36,768 nt of DNA from Hyphomonadaceae bacterium (GTDB lineage Bacteria > Pseudomonadota > Alphaproteobacteria > Caulobacterales > Maricaulaceae). Below the pieces are notes generated by a model, which was not told the origin of the DNA, ran no database searches, and worked only from the letters and a program-made list of their open reading frames with translations. Where the stretch lies: assembly GCA_013001295.1 (NCBI GenBank), contig JABDMW010000026.1, forward strand, positions 1-36,768. The letters are read 5' to 3'. The position numbers were made by a program, and so were the translations under genes. Below, one piece after another: positions 10,101 to 18,490 of this stretch. Numbering within the stretch: position 1 is the first letter of the stretch; every line of letters starts with the position of its first letter.

Positions 10101-11289
10101 GTCCGCTCAATGAATCGGCTGTAACGATAGAAGTTTCGACATTGTTCACACCCACAGTTCCGTCAAATTTGATGACTGGCGATAATGTCAGGCGACCTTT
10201 GGCGACGCCGGTGCCGCTTTTAAAATCATCCGGCAATTTTGCCAGCTTGAAGGCATTGTCTGCATTTAACGCAATATCTAAAAATTCGGGAATAAGCCCG
10301 GTTTCAGGCCGTTCACCTTTTGCAATTAATTTGACTTCAGGCGTGCGGATGTTGGCAGTAAATGGTGTGCCCGGCTTCGTCCCGAATTCTCCATCTATAT
10401 TTAGTATGTCGCCGATGCGGTGACGCCAGTCATTAAAAACCGGCCAATTTTCTAATTTGAGTTCGCCCTCATACTTTCCAATTTCATTCAACCAATTCAG
10501 CGACGTGCGGGCGGCCAATTGTTCGCCGAAGGTAATTTCAAGTTCGCCTGACCCTTCTTGCAGGGTTCCTTTCAATGAGCCATCTCCTTTCAGATCCCGA
10601 TCGTTCGGCGCGTTTAACAGTTTTACAAATGCACCGCCGGAAGAGCCGAACACTTCAAACTGCCCGTTGAGCAATCCATGCTCATCTCTGGTCAATTCCG
10701 CGTTTAATCGATCACCGGAAACATCAGTACGTTTAATGTCGATACGTGAGTTGAGACTTCCGTTATTTTCAGTATGAAATTGACCATTTGCCGTGAGAAG
10801 GGCTTGCTCCCCGATAAAAGATTCGTTCAATTGTATACGATTGAGTTTGAATGTTTCTAACAAAAAGCCTTTACCGTTTTTGGAGTCAGTTTCCGTTTTT
10901 GGATTGAGGAGCGGCTTGCGGTCCAAGATGAGTTCATCGATCTGAAGGTTGGACACTGTGATGGGCCCCCGAATAATTGACAGAGGATGCCATCTAATGC
11001 CCGCATTTTTCGCTTCCGCCCAGATACCGTCCTGGTCCCTGATTTTGATGTTCGCAATATTGAACCGGCTCAACAAATCCCCGGAAATGCCCGAGACTTC
11101 AATCGCTTCGATTTGATCGAAGCTTTGCTTGTTTATCTGGTTTTCAGCAAGCCGGGCAGCAAATGAGGTCATAAAGAACAGGCGTATTCCAATCAGCAGG
11201 ACGAGTATTACAAGTACGATGAATGTAAGCCTCGCCCATATGGTGCTCCGGCGCGGCTTGTTCTTCGTATTTTTAGATGCGTTCTTCAT
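7135..11289 (-). CDS. tamB: Translocation and assembly module inner-membrane component TamB
   Basis: A 1,384-residue protein with one N-terminal membrane anchor (about residues 17-40, rich in Leu/Ile/Val) followed by a very long beta-rich region expected to form the periplasm-spanning groove. The C-terminal DUF490/TamB domain shows the hallmark PEDEILSALLFGRSVSELS, then QLAGALAQFSG, near residues 1260-1300. TamB links the inner membrane to TamA in the outer membrane and is implicated in outer-membrane protein insertion and phospholipid transport. Length fits the family (about 1,200-1,500). The tamA stop and the tamB ATG share one base (TGATG), so translation is probably coupled. The longer reading frame begins one codon earlier at a TTG, but the ATG at 11289 is preferred. 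Confidence 0.93.
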   Translation of the reverse strand: MKNASKNTKNKPRRSTIWARLTFIVLVILVLLIGIRLFFMTSFAARLAENQINKQSFDQIEAIEVSGISGDLLSRFNIANIKIRDQDGIWAEAKNAGIRWHPLSIIRGPITVSNLQIDELILDRKPLLNPKTETDSKNGKGFLLETFKLNRIQLNESFIGEQALLTANGQFHTENNGSLNSRIDIKRTDVSGDRLNAELTRDEHGLLNGQFEVFGSSGGAFVKLLNAPNDRDLKGDGSLKGTLQEGSGELEITFGEQLAARTSLNWLNEIGKYEGELKLENWPVFNDWRHRIGDILNIDGEFGTKPGTPFTANIRTPEVKLIAKGERPETGLIPEFLDIALNADNAFKLAKLPDDFKSGTGVAKGRLTLSPVIKFDGTVGVNNVETSIVTADSLSGPAELTLAAENDIHYKVSFEANAFAPVQSYPVTFSTPTKIRAVGTYFNTKGVLDVSSFNLTSSGNKIEGRGRILTREKGMELTGNADLEMLEFGALPSGSVAAKFQLEQSATTALKISSNGRYRPNAQLMAPLDEILGQSIIYDVNLKPVSGGIDILHADISGDKLQTTLSGRYSDNINIDGEADISAPYSYQTVKLNDTAQISYTIMGTTQNPTLKIDAKSSQVQVGGNVLNNPHFRAEFDQIRDNLEGPLQLDASTKFGDLLATTNVTRNESGLGFKNLNVRLDQLLASGFLAIAPDNLATGKMIINLAEGQKQKEQLSISLTPQDGKQGLELSVDTRNVAYKNIGFDAIRIQASGTLDRLSGRFEVDGRHGDKVTSPKFALALPFQLNRSSFGDITASGTPVGQYGNIKITGSEPVVLSLDSGRPNLKAALDVSDGKIEVDYSGLVDHDTLKIIIGNLPVSTLRLPGSLGDTKGRISALVNLNTKAPHPSGTANFSLTDWRGFEVEKGQGLTTRLDLVLNESAINWQLDGQAINGFKINGNGNFPVVVGSQLNSLRPNMLNPISGQLAASGPAASIFGLITPSDDELLGNLNANLTISGTTTEPRLIGQANGKDIGFEFPELGTRIRNANFDAAFSNDGLQINSLTASDSNSGRMSANGKFTFGEFGRPLGELNLQATNFKALDRRDVDAWLDGNLIFQNGVTDSLLSGNIDIRKAELRQFVTGTASVVEIEVEEINRPKEQAGLLLEKPVSRVALDVKVKAPRNIFIRSRGIDVEMAVDADVNGTLTDPEFVGTATIIRGGYKIAGKNLAFENGTIEFDGPLSQAKMNLKAETETQNLKAGVDISGTMENPKIDLSSTPERPEDEILSALLFGRSVSELSIIESAQLAGALAQFSGVGSGFDLLGGVRNAFGFNQLNIDYKPNGGTQVSGGRYLAKNVYLQLFSGAGLDQSGAIIDWEIRKNIALRSRIQADYNQSLSLKWKKDF

Positions 11290-13076
11290 CAAAACGCCTG
11301 CCCGATACTGATATAGACTTGAACATCTGCGTCACCCGGTCGTTTGTTCAGTGGCACCGCAATATCGGCCCTGAGTGGGGCGAAGCTTGTGTGGTAACGC
11401 AATCCCGCACCTAGACCGTAACGGACAGTCTCGAATTCCGAAAAACTTTCGCGACCAACTGTACCTGCGTCTGCAAATACGGCAAACCCGTAAGGGCTTT
11501 CGCCCCGGTAGCGAAGTTCAAAACTGCCTTCGATCAATGAGCGTCCGCCAATATTTGCGTCAGTGGCGTCGAGCGGCGAGATGGTCTGGTAGCCAAATCC
11601 GCGTACCGATCCACCACCGCCGGCATAATAGCGGCGGTTAAGGGGTACGCTGTCCTGACCAGCCCCAAAAATGGTTCCCGCTTTGGCCCGCCCGGCAGCA
11701 ACGATACTGCCGGATATCCGTTGATAGAGGCTGGCGCCCAGCTCCACCGTTGTGAAAAGTCCATCAGCCGCGCCGAAATTATAACTCGGGATCGCATCTG
11801 CTTCCAATAAATATCCGACTGACGGATCGAGCAGGGAATCCCGTGCGTCGTAGGTCGCATGCCCCAGGCCTTCAATCAGATAGGCGCGGACATCCTGACC
11901 GTTCTCCAAATATTGTGACGCCTCAAATCCAAGCCCGGCGGAGACTTTGTAATGCCTATTAAATTTTTGAGTTATTACAGCCTTACTCGTTAATCGCTCA
12001 CCGGTGAAAGCGTCAGTCTCTTCGCGGGCGATTTCAATACCGGCATCCAGCGAGCGGTCAACCCGCCATGCATAGGGGATTTTATAATTTAACCCCACGC
12101 TGATTTGATTGGTTTTGATCGTGGATTTGAGTTGAACGGTTTCAGCGTACAGAAATGGATTGCGGCGCTCGTAAATCAAATCCACACCGCTACCATCGGA
12201 AGTTGACACACCGATTTCACCGCTGATTGTGTTGCGCTTGCCTTGATCAATATGAAGCAAGACATTTCGGGTTACCGAGCCGTCTTCATTTCGTATGTGT
12301 GCCTCATCGAGTTCAGCAGAGGCGCCTTTGAATGCATTGGTCGCCAGGACGCGGCTGGTCAGATCGTGCAATTGTTTTTCGTTGTAAAGCCCGCCCGTCT
12401 CGAACGGCGCGACCATTTTTGGCCAATTCCCGGAGAGCTGGGCTGAACCGGATTGAATAACTTTCCCGAATTTTGTTTTATCGCCGGCAGCAATATTGAA
12501 CCTGACTTTCATGGTCTTGGATTGATGATCGACAACAACCTGGCGCGGCAGTTCGGTCGCATCAGCGAATCCACGTGATCGAAGCGTGTTAATCACATTC
12601 ATCTCATCGCTGACCACATCAGCGGCCAAGGCGGGGCCGGTGGGTTTCAATTTTAAGCTCTTATATAACTCAGAGGAAATATCCGGCTGTATACCGTCAA
12701 AGAAGATTTCAACATCGGAAACCGTGAACTGAGTTCCCGGTGTGATAAGAAGGACAGGTTGTCTTTTGTCGGGTTTTTCGCTTTTGTCTGTTTCCGACGT
12801 ATCGATGCGAAATTCAACGGTGGCGCTATAGTATCCTTGCGAGCGCATAACCGATGCCGCCTCGCGGGCTGCCTTTTCGGCACGCCGCCGGGCCTGGGCT
12901 AATGATCGGGGTGAGTCTTCAACTGTTCCAATGACACTATATACGAGTTTACGAAGTGAATCCGGCATGTCACCTTCTACACTGGCGAGGGGCTCTGCCG
13001 CATATACATGAGGAGCGAAACTCGAAGCTATTACGACAAGCGACGAGATCAGCGTCAGTTTCAAAGATCGGTTCAA
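11287..13076 (-). CDS. tamA: Outer-membrane assembly protein TamA (Omp85/BamA superfamily); coding ends at 11289
   Basis: A 595-residue Omp85 protein whose stop codon occupies 11289-11291. It has an N-terminal signal peptide (MNRSLKLTLISSLVVIASS, cleavage probably after VYA), POTRA-like domains over about residues 30-260 and a C-terminal 16-strand-type barrel. The conserved lid-loop motif VRGF appears in GGGGSVRGFGYQ near residue 490, and the protein ends with an aromatic residue (ISIGQAF) as barrel proteins do. With TamB it forms the TAM complex for insertion of selected outer-membrane proteins. The start is a TTG, supported by an AGGA sequence 7 nt upstream; no ATG fits before the signal peptide. 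The two tam genes form an operon read towards lower coordinates. Confidence 0.93.
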
Positions 13077-13220
13077 TTTAATGTCCTAAGAAGTATTGTC
13101 GCGCGGCAAAAATCTTAACATTGCCGGAATTCAAGGCAAAGTCGATACGGGAATGTACTTATTTAACAGGCGGAATTTTCTACAGTGCAATGCTTCGGAT
13201 GAATAGTGCCTTGCACTGCT

Positions 13221-13236
13221 GATTACGTATTTATGC
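13221..13236 (+). promoter_or_regulatory. Candidate FixJ-type box (weakest of five)
   Basis: GATTACGTATTTATGC shares GATTACGTAT with the minus-strand sequence of the usp upstream box. It starts 93 bp upstream of the lipoprotein start. A CCTTGC sequence lies just before it at 13209-13214; a CCTTGC also flanks the terC and usp boxes, but on the other side. Confidence 0.35.
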
Positions 13237-13313
13237 TTATAGATTATCAACAACAACAACCTTATCTCGACTCTGCAGGCAGTGAAAGCCTTAGAAAATT
13301 TATGGAGATAATT

Positions 13314-13676
13314 TTGAAGAAACTTTTGATTATATCGACGACGGCAATCGCGTTATCGGCCTGTACCACAACAGGTAATGTTGAAAAGAACACTGCGATC
13401 GGTACTGCGGCCGGAGCTGCAGCGGGTGCAGTTATAGGAAACAATGTTGGCAAAGGCGACGCCAAAACCGGCGCCATTATCGGCGGTGTTGCCGGTGCTG
13501 TTGGTGGCGCTGTCGTCGGGCGTCAAAAAGATCAGACAATGGGCGAGGGCACTAAGTTGCGTAAACCTGCGTTTGGTCAACGGATGTATTATGATCAGGC
13601 GGCTGGCCGGTATTACTTCATTGATGAAGAGACCGGAAAAACCTACTGGCAGAACGGCGCTTTGCGGACGAATTAA
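13314..13676 (+). CDS. Small glycine-zipper lipoprotein
   Basis: The likely start is the TTG at 13314, six bases after GGAG. It gives a classic lipoprotein signal (MKKLLIISTTAIALSAC) with the lipidated Cys at residue 17 and a mature N-terminus CTTTGN. The open frame reaches upstream to 13206, but a start there would put about 36 unlikely residues before the signal peptide. Residues about 27-65 are two Gly/Ala-rich zipper helices (GTAAGAAAGAVIGNN and GAIIGGVAGAVGGAVVG), as in YMGG-like/17-kDa antigen-type envelope lipoproteins. The C-terminus is hydrophilic with aromatic residues (RMYYDQAAGRYYFIDEETG). It probably sits in the outer membrane; the molecular role is unknown. It is divergent from tamA and followed 66 bp later by another lipoprotein gene. 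Confidence 0.8.
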   Translation: MKKLLIISTTAIALSACTTTGNVEKNTAIGTAAGAAAGAVIGNNVGKGDAKTGAIIGGVAGAVGGAVVGRQKDQTMGEGTKLRKPAFGQRMYYDQAAGRYYFIDEETGKTYWQNGALRTN

Positions 13677-13742
13677 GTCACTCAATCAACTAATTTATTA
13701 CCAAGTCGGCCGTTTGATGCGGCCTTATCACAAGGAATTATT

Positions 13743-14255
13743 ATGACTATTTTTACAAAATCTAAAATTGTTGCTTCACTGGTCACAGGATCAATGATCT
13801 TAATAGGCGGTTGCGCCACACAGAACGGAGCTTCGGAAGCTCCCGCTTATAAATTGACTAAAAATGATATCCACTTTCCGAAACGGACTGTCTCGGATCT
13901 TGATCAAGCGCTTGTCACCAATTTTAGAGCGGATTTGACAGTCGACGGAAACTGCCTTTATGCGACCAACGTTAGAGGGAAGGCTCCGAGCAAAAAATAT
14001 GTGCTGACGTGGCCAATGTCCGCAACAATGGAATATATGGGGAAAGACCTAACGGTTGTTTCTTCCGCCGCCGGCACGGGTGCGCAAGCACGCAGTTCCG
14101 CTACAATTGGCGACAGAGTTGAATTCACGGGTGTGCTGAAAGAAATACCTTTCAAGCACCGTGTGGGCTACCATGCGCCAACGGAATTTAGAAATTGCAA
14201 AGCGCCCGGGATCGCACGGGTCGCAGCTTGGAAAACTGTTCGCAAGGCTCAGTAA
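13743..14255 (+). CDS. Putative lipoprotein of unknown function
   Basis: A 170-residue protein with an N-terminal signal and lipobox (MTIFTKSKIVASLVTGSMIL, then IGGCATQ), so a lipid-modified Cys near residue 24 is expected. I do not recognise the mature domain. It contains two further cysteines (DGNCLYAT and FRNCKAP), which could form a disulfide in the periplasm, and a region rich in small residues (SSAAGTGAQARSSATIGDRV) preceding a beta-rich end. The ATG follows AAGGA with a 6-nt spacer, a strong start. It lies downstream of the glycine-zipper lipoprotein in the same direction and ends in a clear terminator, so the two may form one transcription unit. Confidence 0.75.
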   Translation: MTIFTKSKIVASLVTGSMILIGGCATQNGASEAPAYKLTKNDIHFPKRTVSDLDQALVTNFRADLTVDGNCLYATNVRGKAPSKKYVLTWPMSATMEYMGKDLTVVSSAAGTGAQARSSATIGDRVEFTGVLKEIPFKHRVGYHAPTEFRNCKAPGIARVAAWKTVRKAQ

Positions 14256-14300
14256 TCCTTTGTGCTAAAGCGCGGCACTATTGCGGCGTGTTGAATAAGA

Positions 14301-14330
14301 AATACCGTCAGCTTAGCTGGCGGTATTTTG
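14301..14330 (+). terminator. Rho-independent terminator after the lipoprotein gene
   Basis: A 12-bp inverted repeat (AATACCGTCAGC with GCTGGCGGTATT, one G-T wobble) has a TTA loop and is followed by TTG. It lies 45 bp after the stop codon. Confidence 0.85.
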
Positions 14331-14469
14331 TGCCTGATCGGATATGGATTGCCTGCATATAGTATCGAAATCCACGACAAAACTTTTTAAGCGTCATTTT
14401 AAGCTTTTGTAACGGCGTATATTGTGAGTCCGAGTTGAGCTTTAATAATTTTCTTTATAGGTCGAGAGT

Positions 14470-15342
14470 ATGAGATACCAAAATATTGCGATACTATTGC
14501 TGGCACTATCGTTTTCAACATCCGGCGTTGCTAAGGAAAATTCCAAAAAAAATTCGAAAGTTGTGAAATTCCAAGCCGGGCATAAAACAGTCATGCCGGG
14601 CAAAACATTGAAGCTCTACTCCTCATTTGGGGAGCGCGCAACTATAGACGGGGTGCCGGTTTCAAACACCTGGAAGGCGCCCGATCATGCCGGCAATCAT
14701 ACGCTAGTTGTCACAGACCATAACGGAAATATCAAACGCCGCGAAACAGTATTTGTATTGGAACCTAGCACCAAAATTGATGCGCGGGGTTATCTGGGAA
14801 ACTACCGTATTGGATTTTACCCAAAAAACACGCCCAAAGGGTTTATTAAGCTTGAAAAAGATGAGGTGAATTTACCTGTTTCAAAAAATTTTAAAATTGG
14901 TCAATTTTTGTGCAAACAGCAGCCGGCTGAATGGCCCAAATATGTGCTTGTCTCTGATAAAAATCTACAGCGGCTCGAAACTTTGCTCGCTCAATTGAGA
15001 GAAGACGGTCGAACGAATGCATCGACCTTATTCGTAATGAGTGGATTTCGAACGCCGTATTACAACACCGCGATCGGGTCTGCAAAATATTCGCGCCACA
15101 TGTATGGGGACGCAGCTGATATTTATATTGACTCGATGCCGCGTGACGGCAACATGGATGATGTCAATCAGGACGGCACAATCGATAAGGATGATGCCAA
15201 CTTTATCTATGATTATGCAGAATCACTTTACGCTGAGACAGGTATTATTGCCGGTGGACTTGGTGCTTACAAATCAAATGCTGTGCACGGGCCGTTCGTT
15301 CACATAGATGCCCGGGGGCGCGTAGCGCGTTGGGGTCGTTGA
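14470..15342 (+). CDS. Secreted M15-type (DUF882-like) peptidase with a dockerin-like calcium loop
   Basis: A 290-residue protein with a signal peptide (MRYQNIAILLLALSFSTSGV, then AK). Residues about 30-100 form an N-terminal beta domain. The C-terminal half carries the Peptidase_M15_3 pattern: SGFRTPYYN at 191-199, His210 and Asp217 in YSRHMYGDAAD, and His278 in GPFVHIDARG, the expected zinc ligands. Such enzymes act as D,D-carboxypeptidases on peptidoglycan stem peptides in the periplasm. Unusually, an Asp/Asn-rich loop at residues 231-242 (DVNQDGTIDKDD) fits a dockerin/EF-hand calcium-binding loop, inserted between the metal ligands. The L,D-transpeptidase gene starts 23 bp downstream. Removing the terminal D-Ala would give tetrapeptides, which L,D-transpeptidases use as donors, so the pair makes functional sense. 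Confidence 0.82.
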   Translation: MRYQNIAILLLALSFSTSGVAKENSKKNSKVVKFQAGHKTVMPGKTLKLYSSFGERATIDGVPVSNTWKAPDHAGNHTLVVTDHNGNIKRRETVFVLEPSTKIDARGYLGNYRIGFYPKNTPKGFIKLEKDEVNLPVSKNFKIGQFLCKQQPAEWPKYVLVSDKNLQRLETLLAQLREDGRTNASTLFVMSGFRTPYYNTAIGSAKYSRHMYGDAADIYIDSMPRDGNMDDVNQDGTIDKDDANFIYDYAESLYAETGIIAGGLGAYKSNAVHGPFVHIDARGRVARWGR

Positions 15343-15365
15343 CCGAACTACAGATGGGGAAAATA

Positions 15366-16970
15366 ATGAAAAAAATTTATATTTTAGCCGGGATCGTGCT
15401 GGCTGCTGGATTCATGTTGCTCGGTATAGGTCTACGGGAATCCATCATTATCCAACCCGCAGCGCAAACAAACATCGTGGAAAAGGAGCCTAAAATTCGC
15501 CAACTTCTGGCTCCGGACAGTGTTAATGAACTGTACGAACCGAGTATCGAACCACTCGTTGCGGATACTTCGGATAAATATCTTTGGGGGAATAACCAGA
15601 ATTACGCTGATCTGATAATTACGCTGGAAAACTTGTCACTGCACGGGTTAAACCCTGATCACTACCATTTGGAAAAGTTAAAAACTCTCCAAGAAGATAA
15701 ATCAGAGCGAGACATATGGGCAACAGATGCCTGGCATTCCGCCGCCGCTCACATGATCTACGGAAAAATCGACCCGGTAACGGTTGAACCTGATTGGACG
15801 GCTGTGCGGAGAGACGTTAACATAACCGAACGGATGCAATACGCACTTGCATCAGATAATATAGCAGACAGTCTTGAAGACCTTGCGCCAAAACAACCGG
15901 AATACGTGGCTTTGCGCGAAGAATTATCCCGCCTGAGAACTTTGGCAGAAGCACCGATTGCCTTGGTGCCCGCGGGGGAGGCCATAAAAAAAGGAATGAA
16001 AAGTGGGCGGGTACGCGCGTTGCAGGAACGCCTTGTCCAACTTTCCTTGTTGCTCGATGAAAACGTCAATGGCGAAATGGACGAACAGACTGTCAATGCA
16101 TTGAAAGTATTTCAGTTTCAATCGGAACTGGACAATGACGGCGTTGCAGGAACCGCGACAATTGCGGCTCTCAATCTCGGCGTTCAGGATAAGATCAATC
16201 AAGTTCGCGTCAATATGGAGCGGGCCAGATGGTTGCCCGACTTTCTTGGTAAAAAGCATGTTCGCGTCAATATTGCCGCCTTTAAGACAACGGCTTGGAA
16301 CAATGGAAAAGTAGAAAGGACGCACCTGGCCATTGTCGGCAAATCTTTCCGCAAAACCCCGGTTTTTTCTGACGAGATCGAATATATGATATTTAATCCC
16401 TGGTGGGAAACACCCCCGAGTTTAGCTCGCGCTGATAAATTACCGGCTTTCCGCCGCGATCCCGGGGCTGTCAAACGGCTTGGCTTTCAAGTATTGGACA
16501 GGTCCGGCAATCTGGTCGATTCAACGACTATTGATTGGAACAGTGTAAGCGCCAGCAATTTCCCTTACCGAATTCGGCAGGCGCCAGGCGAATTGAATGC
16601 TTTGGGAAAAGTAAAAATTATGTTTCCCAACCCGCACAATGTATATCTACATGACACGCCAACCCGTGATTTGTTTGCCAAACAACAACGGGCATTTTCC
16701 TCGGGATGTATTCGAACCCAGGACCCGCTGGATCTTGCCACGTGGTTGTTGTCTGATACCAAGGAATGGACCGCAGAAAACATCAATAAAGCGGTTGCCA
16801 GCGGCAAGGAAACACGTGCGAATTTAACGGCTAAAATTCCTGTTCATATTCTTTACAATACGGTTGTCTGGGATGAAACGGGTGGGATAAAATTTCTAGA
16901 CGACATTTATGACCGGGACAGTGCTATTCTATCTGCATTGGACGAGCTGCCTAGTTCCTCGAAACTATAA
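15366..16970 (+). CDS. YcbB/LdtD-type L,D-transpeptidase with peptidoglycan-binding domain
   Basis: A 534-residue protein using the ATG at 15366, which follows GATGGGGA and begins a normal signal-anchor (MKKIYILAGIVLAAGFMLLG). The frame extends 12 codons upstream into the previous gene, which is less likely. Order: scaffold region (residues about 45-200), PG_binding_1 helix bundle (about 212-270, KSGRVRALQERLVQLSLLLD), then the YkuD catalytic domain with a capping insertion (about 298-480). The active site is visible as His429 (NVYLHDTPTRDLF) and Cys448 (FSSGCIR). These periplasmic enzymes make 3-3 cross-links or attach ligands to meso-diaminopimelate and tolerate most beta-lactams except carbapenems. 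It follows the M15 peptidase gene closely and precedes a CNNM-like gene by 34 bp. Confidence 0.92.
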   Translation: MKKIYILAGIVLAAGFMLLGIGLRESIIIQPAAQTNIVEKEPKIRQLLAPDSVNELYEPSIEPLVADTSDKYLWGNNQNYADLIITLENLSLHGLNPDHYHLEKLKTLQEDKSERDIWATDAWHSAAAHMIYGKIDPVTVEPDWTAVRRDVNITERMQYALASDNIADSLEDLAPKQPEYVALREELSRLRTLAEAPIALVPAGEAIKKGMKSGRVRALQERLVQLSLLLDENVNGEMDEQTVNALKVFQFQSELDNDGVAGTATIAALNLGVQDKINQVRVNMERARWLPDFLGKKHVRVNIAAFKTTAWNNGKVERTHLAIVGKSFRKTPVFSDEIEYMIFNPWWETPPSLARADKLPAFRRDPGAVKRLGFQVLDRSGNLVDSTTIDWNSVSASNFPYRIRQAPGELNALGKVKIMFPNPHNVYLHDTPTRDLFAKQQRAFSSGCIRTQDPLDLATWLLSDTKEWTAENINKAVASGKETRANLTAKIPVHILYNTVVWDETGGIKFLDDIYDRDSAILSALDELPSSSKL

Positions 16971-17004
16971 TCTGTTCACTTCTCGGCGGAAAGTTTAACA
17001 TAAT

Positions 17005-18045
17005 ATGTCATTTGAAATGCTCACCCCTGATACTGTTTACGCGCTAAAATGGTTCGGCATCTTTTTCTGCATTAGTCAGTCCGCTATGTTTTCCGGATTG
17101 AATCTAGCTTATTTCAGCGTTAGTCGGTTGCGGCTTGAAGTCGAAGCAGGAACGGGCAACAAACATGCTTCGCTTGTTCTGGCGATGCGAACGGACTCCA
17201 ACTTCCTGCTCACCACGATTCTTTGGGGTAATGTCGGGATCAATGTGCTTCTAACATTGTTGTCCAATTCAGTTATGGCGGGTGTAGGAGCTTTCCTGTT
17301 TTCGACAATCTTGATCACCTTATTCGGGGAGATTTTTCCACAGGCTTATTTTTCCCGCAAAGCTCTGACAGTCGGCGCTAGGCTCGCTCCGGTATTGAGA
17401 ATCTACCAGTTCATATTGTACCCGGTTGCAAAACCCATCGCTTTATTACTTGATTTTTGGCTTGGAAAGGAAGGAGTGGAATTCCTTCGCGAACGCGGGC
17501 TCAGAGAATTGGTTCGACAGCATATGGCCGCGGAAGAAACAGATCTTGGTCGTATCGAAGGACTCGGCGCATTAAATTTTTTATCTATCGACGATGTTCT
17601 GGCCTCCAAAGAGGGTGAACCGCTTGACCCATCCAGCATCATCTCTTTGCCATTCAAAGAAGGGGGTGCTCAGTTTCCCGGAGATGCCAGTTCGAAAGAT
17701 GGTTACTTCCTGCAACGGCTTCAGAAATCTGGAAAAAAATGGGCGGTCTTGACGGATATTGATGGCACACCTCAGCTTGCCGTGGATACCGATGCTTATT
17801 TACGCAGCGCATTGCTGGGTACCGGTTCATTCGATCCCGAAAAATATTGCCATCGGCCAGTGATCATTGAAGATTCTTCAGTAAGGCTTGGGCAAATTCT
17901 GCAGCGTTTTGAGGTACAAGCAGCGTATTCTGGTGACAATGTAATTGATCGTGATATCGTTCTATTATGGACAGATCAAAGGCGTGTTATAACCGGTGCC
18001 GATATTCTTGGTCGACTGCTAGCAGGGATCACTAGGGTCACCTGA
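17005..18045 (+). CDS. CNNM/CorC-like DUF21 membrane protein with weak CBS region
   Basis: A 346-residue protein. The N-terminal DUF21 domain (residues about 10-150) has four hydrophobic segments. Its motifs resemble the CNNM branch including animal CNNMs: MFSGLNLAYFSVSRLRLEVE, a GNVGINVLLTLL segment and FGEIFPQAYFSR. The cytoplasmic part (about 185-346) is where a CBS pair is expected, but the canonical sequence is poorly kept (recognisable bits are KKWAVLTDIDGTPQLAVD and RRVITGADILGRLL). CNNM/CorC proteins are linked to magnesium and other divalent cation transport. It is encoded in the same direction as the L,D-transpeptidase, with a short gap and a weak ribosome binding site. A role in metal efflux is inferred from family only. 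Confidence 0.8.
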   Translation: MSFEMLTPDTVYALKWFGIFFCISQSAMFSGLNLAYFSVSRLRLEVEAGTGNKHASLVLAMRTDSNFLLTTILWGNVGINVLLTLLSNSVMAGVGAFLFSTILITLFGEIFPQAYFSRKALTVGARLAPVLRIYQFILYPVAKPIALLLDFWLGKEGVEFLRERGLRELVRQHMAAEETDLGRIEGLGALNFLSIDDVLASKEGEPLDPSSIISLPFKEGGAQFPGDASSKDGYFLQRLQKSGKKWAVLTDIDGTPQLAVDTDAYLRSALLGTGSFDPEKYCHRPVIIEDSSVRLGQILQRFEVQAAYSGDNVIDRDIVLLWTDQRRVITGADILGRLLAGITRVT

Positions 18046-18256
18046 CTCATCACGAAATAGACGATATTAAATTGCTCATATTGAAGTTGTTAAAGATAAA
18101 GCAACGTATATCTTTTTCGTGTGTGATTTTGCATTAAACACGGAGATAAGTAACTGGCTAATTGGCGGTTAAAATTATGATTTTGGATGTATGTCACGGA
18201 ATAGTATTGTCTGTCCTGTCTGATTAAAATACATGGGTTTTTAAAGGAGAATAATC

Positions 18257-18490
18257 GTGGCCAATGTAAAAAAAATTATCGCCATTACTATCGGCGGACT
18301 GGCGGTTTTGTTTGCTTTGCAAAACACAGCTTCTGTACCCGTGTCATTTCTGCTTTGGGAAATAGAAGCTCCCAGAGCATTCGTCCTCTTACTGACATTT
18401 ACATTTGGGGTTGTCGCCGGGTTGTTGCTAGCACACGCCATGCAAAAAGATGCTGTGAGAAAAGCCAAGGCTAAAACAACCAAGGAATAA
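18257..18490 (+). CDS. LapA-domain (DUF1049) small inner-membrane protein
   Basis: A 77-residue protein starting at GTG, with an excellent ribosome binding site (AAAGGAGA, 6-nt spacer). Two transmembrane segments (about residues 7-21 and 38-60) flank the typical stretch FALQNTASVPVSFLLWEIEAP, followed by a basic tail (RKAKAKTTKE). This is the LapA architecture: in E. coli LapA works with LapB in controlling LpxC turnover and lipopolysaccharide assembly. No lapB is adjacent here, as is often the case outside enterobacteria. In the 211-bp upstream gap there are AACGTATAT and GATAAGTAAC sequences vaguely like the boxes found elsewhere in the window, too weak to list as sites. Confidence 0.82.
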   Translation: MANVKKIIAITIGGLAVLFALQNTASVPVSFLLWEIEAPRAFVLLLTFTFGVVAGLLLAHAMQKDAVRKAKAKTTKE

